A DNA stretch of 64,000 nucleotides. Origin: Pyrenophora tritici-repentis (Eukaryota > Ascomycota > Dothideomycetes > Pleosporales > Pleosporaceae). The stretch is taken from assembly GCF_003171515.1 (NCBI RefSeq), contig NC_089397.1, positions 620,001-684,000 on the forward strand, read 5' to 3'. Below, in pieces: positions 57,362 through 64,000 of this stretch. Below the pieces are notes generated by a model. It was not told the origin of the DNA. It did not search any database and saw only the letters and a list, made by a program, of their open reading frames with translations. The translations under genes were made by a program, and so were the position numbers. Each line of letters opens with the position of its first letter. Within the stretch, counting starts at the first letter, position 1.

Positions 57362-57958
57362 TCACTTCTGATGTAAGCTCTCCCAGGTGGAGGTGTCGAC
57401 AGACCACCCACCACCCGAGTAAATGTCATCGTTCAAGTCACTCTCCGGATCGAAACCTGCGTCCAAGCTATTAATGATACTTTGCTCTTCGCTCTCTATA
57501 TCCTCCTTCCAGGGCGGCGGACAACACGACGACTACACAAACTTGATCAGCCAGAGACACTTCGCGTTCAAACTCTCCACTCACAGTATAATCAATCACA
57601 ACTTTCCTCATACTCTTCTCATAGAAGCACCCTATGTTGCCCAACTTGCCATTGTTGAACGGAACCCAAGCCGACACCCCCCACTCGTATTGGCAATTAC
57701 GTTTTTCTACAAACGGAATATTCGTCATAGGTTCTTCGGCCGGTATCCATTTGCCCTGCGTGAAGTGTTAGAGCTTTGAATCTTAGGTTACAGGGGAGGA
57801 GGCGTTACGGGTTCAATCTCGGTGCAGTCGATCCAGAACCTTCGGGGGATGCATGGTGGTTGAAATGGGATGAAGTAATCAAATCCTATTTCGTTCTTTG
57901 AATCCGTGGCAGAGACTTTTAGGGCGATCAAAGGGAGGAGAAGCGATAGAAGGTGCAT
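57362..57958 (-). CDS. Small secreted Cys protein, family member 1 (intact)
   Basis: Three exons on the minus strand: 57809-57958, 57585-57755 and 57362-57532. Introns are 53 and 52 bp, both in phase 0, and the product is 163 aa. The signal peptide is MHLLSLLLPLIALKVSA. Cysteines lie at about 36, 45, 71, 93, 110 and 111. Exon 2 begins GKW and contains the spacing C-x21-C followed about nine residues later by VIDY, where intron 2 falls. Exon 3 ends GGGWSVDTSTWESLHQK. The same exon layout recurs in the three genes to the right. Size, secretion signal and tandem copies fit a candidate effector, but no function is known. Confidence 0.65.
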
Positions 57959-58515
57959 GATTGTGTTTGTGTGTTGTGTGCGTGGAATGAGAGAAGAAGG
58001 GAGAGTATGTAGAGACAAGTAGGAAATGGAATATTTATTACATTGTAACATAGGTCCCTTATTGAGGCAAGTTTGGATGAGCTTGGTAGAGCATCTCGTC
58101 GAGACTACGTAAAAAATTGTGGTTTCCAAGTCAGTACGCCAAGGATAGTACCTAGGTACCGTGGTACTATTTCAGGGCTTAAGTGCTCTTGGCACAGCCA
58201 TTGGGTGCCTGGACTTCAATCATTTTCGTCACAGGGAAAAATGACGTTTGGTCCGGCTATAGCACCCATGACTACCGACATATGGTATCTCCATATCTAC
58301 CTAGCTTTCTTGTTGAGATTCCAAGGTGGAGAAGAGGGTGTACTAGGCGATCATAGAAATGGACCCTGCAAGTCAACATGCACGGCACCTGCATCTAATA
58401 TCCAAAAAAGACGCAGGATCCTGGAGTGATGATGACATGCGAGTTTTTGATGATGCAAGAATTGGCGCAATCGAAGTTTTTGGAAAGTGAGACGAGTTTT
58501 CAATCAAATGACGGT
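57959..58515. other. Spacer between family members 1 and 2
   Basis: About 555 bp. The part next to member 1 is its promoter; the rest has a TACCTAGGTACC-like near-palindrome near 58149-58161. No gene is called. Confidence 0.4.
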
Positions 58516-59248
58516 CTAAGGTGCTAAGACTATGATGCCTATGTCGGCAGGTAAGACTGCCGGATCATGTACGGATATCAATGCAAATACGGGGCTACCT
58601 TCGATCATCATCAGGATGTTGTTTGTCTGCATATCCAGCGATCGACCCAGCGATTCATACTGTGTGTATGACATGAATTTTTGACTCGAGTTGCCGAAAC
58701 CCCAACCCCAGCCGCTATGCCTGTACCCGTTCCTGGTAGTAGCCCAAGAAAGTGCTTACTAGCACTAAAGCATACCCCATATCATGACTTTTGTGCATTA
58801 TCTCGCCCCTAAAGCCTAGGATTACTATCGTTCCTAATACTGTAGCACTTTCCCTACATACGCACGTATTAACTACAAGAACTGGATAGCAAGCCTAAAG
58901 TAGATGTACTCACCTTCCAGGTGCGAGTATAATCTTTGCCTATGTATCCTTGGTAAGGCTCCGGATGGAAAGCGTCTGAGTCGACTTTGAATGTGAAATT
59001 TGGTCTGTACATGACTTTGCATTAGGCGTCAGATGCATTCGGAAGGTCGTCAAAGGTTTTCTGGCTGATTGCGTAATTGCCCTGCGTAGGTGGCGTTAGA
59101 AATAATGGATTCTATTTGTAGCAAGACAGGGACTCTTACCGCTGCATCCTCAGTCCAGGGGGCGAGTACCACTAGAGTTTTATTACAGGGTACATCTTGT
59201 GCCATAACTGCCACGGCGAGAGCGAGGAGAGTTGGAGAGAGATCGCAT
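58516..59248 (-). pseudogene. Small secreted protein, family member 2 (decayed)
   Basis: Same layout as its neighbours: exon 1 59140-59248, intron 58 bp, exon 2 58914-59081, intron about 181 bp, exon 3 about 58516-58732. Three lesions are visible. One extra base lies near 59231-59234 in the signal-peptide coding part, shifting the ATG frame away from the hydrophobic stretch. A TAA at 59022-59024 sits directly before the conserved exon 2 Cys. An apparent extra G lies near the start of exon 3. Exon 3 is otherwise open (RHSGWGWGFGNSS to GIIVLAP). Taken together this is a relict rather than a working gene. Confidence 0.5.
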
Positions 59249-59312
59249 GATGTTATGAAGTTTTGAAAGGAATGGGACACAGAAATGACATTCAAGAAGC
59301 AGCTGCTCACGT

Positions 59313-60034
59313 TCATATACCCAGGTACCTACTGTAGGTACGTAATCTCTCCTCGTATTTACAGGCAGCCTCCAAAAGTCCACGTAAGTAAGCATTCAGT
59401 GGTAAGATAGTGAGATCTCTGGTGATCGCGCTTGTCTGACTAGACGCGTGCCATTTGCGCCGATCCACGACATCTTGGGTTGAAACCCCTGACTCGCCCC
59501 GATCTCCTTGATGAAAAGCGCCTTCCTCCTCACATCTCTGATACTTCACGTTAGTATCAATGTACAAAATGTACATATAAACTGTGTATACCTAGGAGGC
59601 TCCTAACGAGGAACACAACATTGTGCCTAAACACATACGCATTAATGATAAGTACTGCTTACACAGACTAGAGTAGGCCTTCTTACATCGTAATAGCGAA
59701 TCCACTGCTTATCAACTTCGCTACATTGTTTGTCTCCGTAAGCGCCTGAGACGTAATATACATCATTAGATGGATATCGTTGAATGCACAGTTGCTCGAG
59801 TCGGGCAGGAAGGTCTCGAGATGTCTCCGAGCTAACTTGGTACCCCTACGAGTGATCTCAGAAACGGTACGGTAGTTCGGATGGAGTCGCGAATTTTCTT
59901 ACATTCCCAATACGTTCGCATGGGACGGTGGCGTACAGATGTACAATGCCACCACTACCGCCACTACCACCACGGAGAGGGCAAAACTGTGCAGTGACAG
60001 TCATGGCGAGCACGAGGAGGGATATAGGGTTCAT
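59313..60034 (-). CDS. Small secreted Cys protein, family member 3
   Basis: Exons 59903-60034, 59687-59845 and 59313-59591 (minus) with introns of 57 and 95 bp, both phase 0, give 189 aa. The signal peptide MNPISLLVLAMTVTA is followed by a Gly/Ser linker (GGSGGSGG). Exon 2 starts GYQ and has C-x20-C then WIRYYD at the splice site. Exon 3 includes YQRCEEEGAFHQGD and GVSTQDVVDRRKWHASSQ. Part of exon 3 aligns with the next copy in the same frame with a 3-nt indel, supporting coding. The exon 3 stop overlaps the TATATGAAC element upstream of member 2. Function unknown; candidate effector. Confidence 0.55.
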
Positions 60035-60515
60035 GGTTGTATGAGAGGAAGTGGTATTGTGAGAAGTAGTAGTGGTGTAAGAAAAGAGGACGCGGAGAGG
60101 AAGAGGAAGTTGCGGAGAAGAGATCCAGGAAACGGCTCCTCATGTTCATACATATAAGCCCCCGCTCGTATTCGCATACGCTTCACCAACTCATCGACGT
60201 CCCGTCCACATGAGTAAGCACTTTAGTGGTAAGATGGTAGGATCTCTGATGATCGCGCTTATCTGACTGGACGCATGCCATTTGCGCCGATCCATGACAT
60301 CTTGGGTTGAAACCCCTGACACCCCCCCTCCCCCAATCTCCGTGATAAAAAGTGCCTTCCTCATAGTTCTGATACTTTGCGTCAGTATCAGTATACTAAC
60401 GGTGCACACAACTGTATATACCTAGGAGGCTCCTAAGCACAGCATTCTGCCTAAAAACACACGAATTAACAACAAGGAATACATTGATAAGTTGACCTAG
60501 GCCTGCTTACCCTGT
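59380..60515. repeat. Duplicated ~300-bp segment in the secreted-protein cluster
   Basis: 59380-59690 and 60206-60515 align over most of their length. Shared landmarks are TGGTAAGAT, GCCATTTGCGCCGATCCA, ATCTTGGGTTGAAACCCCTG and ACCTAGGAGGCTCCTAA. The offset is about 825 bp. A weaker third trace occurs near 60990-61180 (CGGTGGTAAT; GATCCATGGCGTCTTGGG). The segment covers intron 2 and exon 3 of members 3 and 4, so the genes were copied as units. Confidence 0.75.
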
Positions 60516-60822
60516 ATCTCCTAAAATGGTCGTCACCAGCTCGGACGCAGGTTTTGTCTGCAAATGTGCCCTTGTTCATCCATTTACCTTGACCGAAAGC
60601 GAGGCACCGAGCGTTAACTTTTTCAGAAAAATCAGCTTCGGCTTTCTTGCTACTGTATTTGTTGTCCTACGGGTACTGTCAGAAACAATTGAATTATGAG
60701 GATAGGTAGAGTCGAGAATTGCTTACTCCAACCTTTTCGCATTCAAACTCGACGTTCACAATACCGCATCTATTTGCTGTAACAGTCGCGGCGAGCATGA
60801 GGAGGAGAGATAGAGGATGTAT
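60191..60822 (-). pseudogene. Small secreted protein, family member 4 (start codon lost)
   Basis: Exon 1 60727-60822 and exon 2 60511-60666 (minus), with a 60-bp intron in phase 0, align with member 3. The position of member 3's ATG reads ATA here (60820-60822). An internal ATG at 60798 would leave a very short leader before the first Cys (MLAATVTANRC). Exon 2 starts DNK and has C-x18-C then FRRYR at the splice site. Exon 3 lies in 60191-60420, but its frame is ambiguous: a 7-nt indel in a G-rich run against member 3 changes the frame. It may be a pseudogene, or start at the internal ATG with a weak signal peptide. Confidence 0.45.
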
Positions 60823-61404
60823 AGTGGTGTGAGAGGAAGTGGTGGTGTAAGAAGAAAATGATCATGATCATGATCATGATGCGGAGAAGAAATCCAGGGA
60901 ATGTGTCCGCAAGTTCGTACATATACAAGCTCCCCCTCGTATTCGCATATCACCTTCACCAACATTGCACAACTCACCGCCGTCTCGTTCACAAGCACGT
61001 GAGCGTTCGGTGGTAATATTCATGTTTGATTTCGCCATGTCTGACTAAGCCAGTGACGTAGCAACTGGCCCCAAACAACCATCTAGTTTTGGAGTGGGCT
61101 TGTTTGACAACCTTGGGAATACATCAGGTAACCACGAGAGTGGTAATGGCAAATCAATTGATCCATGGCGTCTTGGGGTTGATAGTCACGGTCCACCTCA
61201 CACTTTAGCTATCAAGAGATCGGCACTGGGATTAGCGCTAACGTTAATTTCACATCGTGTGTAGTAGTGAACGTGAGGACAAGAAAACTGACAAGTCCTG
61301 GAACCTTCTTGTTGTGATTCTATACAAGCCGCTAAATGCATGACACCGCCTCCCATTCCTATTCCTTCTCTAACTACAAGACCAATCCAAGCTATCCTCC
61401 TCAT
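60823..61404. other. Spacer with ATGATC repeat
   Basis: About 580 bp. It contains a self-complementary ATGATC tandem run at 60858-60880 (about four units), the promoter of member 4 and the 3' end of RanGAP. No gene is seen. Confidence 0.5.
60917..60930 (-). promoter_or_regulatory. TATA-like element shared by family members
   Basis: On the minus strand TATATGTACGAAC lies about 100 bp upstream of member 4. Member 3 has TATATGTATGAAC (about 60145-60157) and member 2 has TATATGAAC (59311-59319). The element and its flanks (CTCGTATTCGCAT) are conserved between members 3 and 4, consistent with a duplicated core promoter. Confidence 0.45.
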
Positions 61405-62746
61405 CTATTTAATCTCCGTCTTACTCATCAAATCGGCCAAATCATCAACCTTCTTATCTTTGTCCTGCGGCACGTTGGCCTCCTCGGCCTTGTTGTCATC
61501 TGCAATTTGTCTGGCAGCCTTCTGCTCGACCTCCACACCGGCCTCATCATCGTCGTCACCTTTCTTCCCCTCCTCATCACTCTCCTCTTCATCCTCGCTC
61601 TCGTCTTCAAGCTCGTCCAGCTCATCAAGACCCCAGTACTCCTCGTCATCAGCATGCTTCCCCGACTCTTCTTTTCGTGCATCGAGCACATCGCGAAGTT
61701 TCTCGATACTGGGGTCCTCTTCGTCAAACTTGTTACCATTGATTTCTACACGGCGGAGCAGAGGAAGTGCAGTTGAGGAAGCGGAGGCGAGACCAGCCAG
61801 ACCTTTTGCATTGATATCATTGAATTGGAGGCGGAGCACTTCGACTTTTTTGTTGTTGCCTTTTTCGAGGGCAGCGGCAAGGGCGATACCACCGCGGCCG
61901 CTGAGGAGGCAGTCGCCTACGCCGAGTTCGCGGAGTTCGGTCCAGTTGCCCACGGCTTTGCTGAGGGCGTTTGCGCCCATGGCTGTGAAGGTGTTGTCTT
62001 GGAGATCGAGCGTGTCAAGCTGGGTGAGGTGGGCCAGGCCGTTTGTGATGAGATGTGAGATACCTTCCTGCCGGATACCATTTTGTGTCATCTTGATGGT
62101 CTTGACTCCCTTGTTGGCTGCATAGGCTTTTGCCCATGCGGCCATACTGCCGTTTTCCAATCGGTTACGACCACAGATGACGAGCTCGAGATCTGGTACA
62201 TCCTTGCCTTGTTTTCGTGCGGCTTCCTTCTTTGCGGCAAGCGCAGTGAGCGCATCGGCAACGAGCACACCAGCAGCTGGGCCGAGACCGTTGTTGTTTA
62301 GGTAGAGGTAGCGAAGTGGCGTATGTTGCGATAAGAAGTCGACTAGCGGTGCAACAGTGTTCAGACCAAACGCATTGTCGGAGAGGTCCACCGTGTGCAG
62401 GTTTGGTAGGGTAAGGAGCGAAGTAAGTAGATGTGACAGCGCAGGTGGGATCTCAGAGAGAAGACGTGAGGTGAAGATGTCGGCAAGATTGGCGATCTAG
62501 TGTCGTGTGAGTGTTTCCAAACTACCAGTAATGGTTCGAGAAGAGAGAGCATACTTGCAAGTTCTTCTTGCTCTCAAGGACCTTGGCCAACGCTTCACTC
62601 GCCCCAATACCTAGAGTGTTTCCTAGAAATTTAATCTCCTCCACACTGTCATTACTCTTCAAGTCCTGAATGTGGGGTTCAATATCCTCTGCAGTGGTGA
62701 GTTTGAGGCCCTTGCCCTCAATAGAAAAGACCTTTGCACCGGCCAT
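61405..62746 (-). CDS. RNA1: Ran GTPase-activating protein RNA1
   Basis: Exons 62555-62746 and 61405-62496 (minus) with a 58-bp intron (GTATGC to ACTAG) in phase 0 give 427 aa. The start is MAGAKVFSIEGKGLKLTTAED. Leucine-rich repeats of the RanGAP type run through residues about 30-345 (VDLSDNAFG, RYLYLNNNGLGP, CGRNRLENGS, LDLQDNTF, LRLQFNDI), including the catalytic-arginine-free asparagine-containing loop GNTLG. A strongly acidic tail (about 350-400) follows. It stimulates GTP hydrolysis by Ran in the cytoplasm, maintaining the nuclear transport gradient. Divergent from COX17. Confidence 0.95.
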
Positions 62747-63000
62747 TTTGTCTACAACGTTGGTTTTCCGTGGTAAAAATGTTCAAGAAAACGAGCTGAG
62801 TAAACAAAGGGGGCGAGGGTTTGTCTGAGTCGCAGGCGCAATGTTTTGGCGGGCGTAGTGGGGGTTCATTGTCTAGACCCTTGCCAATCGGGGCCGCGGG
62901 AGTGAGTGCCAAGCAAAGCCCGGCCGATGACATGATGGCCGGAACTTTTGGAGCGCAACCCGATTGCTAAGCACCGTCAATTCACCACGACACACCCGAA
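62747..63000. promoter_or_regulatory. RNA1 / COX17 divergent promoter with a CCAAT box
   Basis: A 254-bp spacer. CCAAT occurs at 62884-62888, about 115 bp upstream of COX17 on its coding strand. HAP complexes activate respiratory genes through such boxes; binding here is inferred. Confidence 0.45.
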
Positions 63001-63332
63001 ATGTCTTCAGGTACGCATTCACGCCGATTGGACTCACCATGCGACGCAGATTCGCTAACCAGTGACATGTAGCACCGCCAACCGCCGCCAACATGGGCGC
63101 AGACCTCAAGAACACCGCTGCGCCTGCCAAAGTAAAGGTACCGATTGCGATATCTGGTAATTTCAAGAAATTCACGCTGACCTCGCACAAGCCCTGCTGC
63201 GTATGCACCGACGAGAAAGCGAAACGCGACGAGTGCATGCTCTTCTCCACCTCGAACGATGCGCAGAAGGAATGCGCCGACCTCGTTGGTCAGTACAAAC
63301 AGTGCATGGCCGGATACGGCTTCAAAATATAG
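63001..63332 (+). CDS. COX17: Cytochrome c oxidase copper chaperone COX17
   Basis: Exon 1 is only 10 nt (63001-63010); the 62-bp intron 1 has branch GCTAACC. The conserved core is KPCCVC (copper site) and the twin CX9C helices (RDECMLFS, KECADLVGQYKQCMAGYGF). Between them and the N-terminus lies 63138-63191 (54 nt, or 63132-63191, 60 nt), which has GT and AG ends, a CTGAC branch point and no stop. Removing 54 nt gives 71 aa ending KVKPCCVC, the normal size; keeping it gives 89 aa with an unusual insert just before the copper site. The spliced form is preferred. COX17 passes copper to SCO1 and COX11 in the intermembrane space. Confidence 0.93.
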
Positions 63333-63539
63333 CTACCTATGGCAGCGGTGTATATACTAGACGAACACACAATACTTGTACAACAAAGGCATATGGGTGG
63401 CGTTGAGCGATAGATGGTTTCATGCTTTGGATGGTTTCATGTAGTTGAGTATATGAATGAAACCGGAATCTTCCCTCCAAACCTTTCGCCGGGGTATCTT
63501 GAAGAACTGCTGAAATGTGATAATGTACATCCTCTAGTT
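63333..63539. other. Convergent spacer COX17 / ALG6
   Basis: About 200 bp of 3' sequence; nothing recognised. Confidence 0.4.
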
Positions 63540-64000
63540 TTACTGTTTCTTGCTTTTCGCCCCTCCAAACAACTCGCTCTTGACCACCAATTGCCACAAG
63601 CACCACAGGTAGCAAATGCCAAACCCGCCAGTTCCGACAATCGCGTTTGCAACAACCCAAAGGTCTGGCTTGCCAGCAGGAGGAAGAAAGAAAGCCTCTG
63701 CGATATGCCATGCGACCATCACAAGATATATGCTAGTATGGAGCATTTTGCTGAACACATTCAACCCACCTCGACTACCTTCATGGAATGTAGAGAAAGA
63801 GACTGGAGGAAGACCAAGTAGGTAGGCCCACAGAAGAGATATGATAAAGTATGGGACCCGTAACTCGTCCCGCTTCAGCAGTGGGAACATGGTCCAGATT
63901 CCTAGCATGTTCGCAAGACCCACCCATGCGCGAATAGAAGGTAAGAGACCATCATTTCCGCCTAGGAGCAGTGTCATAGGCAGAAGTGGGAGTAGGACGT
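63540..64000 (-). CDS. ALG6: Alpha-1,3-glucosyltransferase ALG6, C-terminal part
   Basis: A minus-strand frame runs off the right edge of the window; an ATG at 63977 exists but the open frame continues upstream of it (VLLPLLPMTLLL). Multi-span hydrophobic sequence with WTMFPLLKRDELRVPYF, LLWAYLLGLPP, WHIAEAFFLPPAGKPDLWVV and a Lys-rich end matches the C-terminus of the ALG6/ALG8 family. ALG6 is favoured over ALG8 by the length after the presumed HEK region, but this is from memory. The enzyme adds the first glucose to the dolichol-linked glycan in the ER. Only about 150 C-terminal residues are present. Confidence 0.75.
   Translation of the reverse strand, partial: VLLPLLPMTLLLGGNDGLLPSIRAWVGLANMLGIWTMFPLLKRDELRVPYFIISLLWAYLLGLPPVSFSTFHEGSRGGLNVFSKMLHTSIYLVMVAWHIAEAFFLPPAGKPDLWVVANAIVGTGGFGICYLWCLWQLVVKSELFGGAKSKKQ

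Noticed and set aside
56927..57407. Phe- or Leu-rich frames on the minus strand
   Set aside because: They are the complement of the GAA microsatellite, not a membrane protein.
60858..60880. ATGATC tandem repeat as a CRISPR-like or attachment site
   Set aside because: Only about four direct short units with no spacers; a simple-sequence repeat explains it.

Overview
The window is nuclear DNA of a filamentous ascomycete. The signs are spliceosomal introns of about 45-60 bp with GTRNGT donors and CTRAY branch points just before the acceptor, compact head-to-head gene pairs, and conserved fungal single-copy genes (RTC4, RCL1, kexin, KRE33, HAP3/HapC, PFA4, ALG12, BRR2, RNA1, COX17). The protein flavour suggests Dothideomycetes (Pleosporales), but that is inference; no species marker is present.

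Layout. 1-4.1 kb: gene-free array of degenerate repeats. 4.1-49.1 kb: a dense housekeeping block. In order: RTC4-like and RCL1 (divergent); kexin (KEX2/kexB) and a giant PhoD-like phosphatase protein (divergent); an unusual tRNA-Ile(UAU) gene; a DPP V-type peptidase; KRE33/NAT10; a CLIP-170-type CAP-Gly protein and an APH-family kinase-like protein (divergent); SmG and NTR2 (divergent); CMC2 and prefoldin 2 (divergent); HAP3; PFA4 and ALG12 (divergent); TMA22; BRR2. 49.3-61 kb: an accessory-looking interval with a 54-aa membrane peptide, an F-box-like gene, an OTT_1508-type deaminase-like gene, a broken acidic gene, an HNH-domain gene and a tandem family of four small secreted-protein genes, two or three of them decaying. 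61.4-64 kb: conserved genes again (RanGAP, COX17, C-terminal end of ALG6).

Functional themes: RNA processing (RCL1, KRE33, SmG, NTR2, BRR2), ER and secretory processing (kexin, PFA4, ALG12, ALG6), and cytochrome c oxidase assembly (CMC2, COX17), with the CCAAT-binding subunit HAP3 in the same block.

Most notable: (1) the tRNA-Ile(UAU) gene carries a normal anticodon-loop intron plus a second 57-nt insertion in the T loop that has complete spliceosomal signals; removing both leaves a standard 72-nt tRNA. (2) A tandem small-secreted-protein family with a shared three-exon phase-0 architecture and duplicated promoters. (3) At least six conserved reading frames are interrupted by a single extra base in a short homopolymer, which most likely reflects assembly error. 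(4) A two-subunit repeat with a period of about 110 bp at the left edge.
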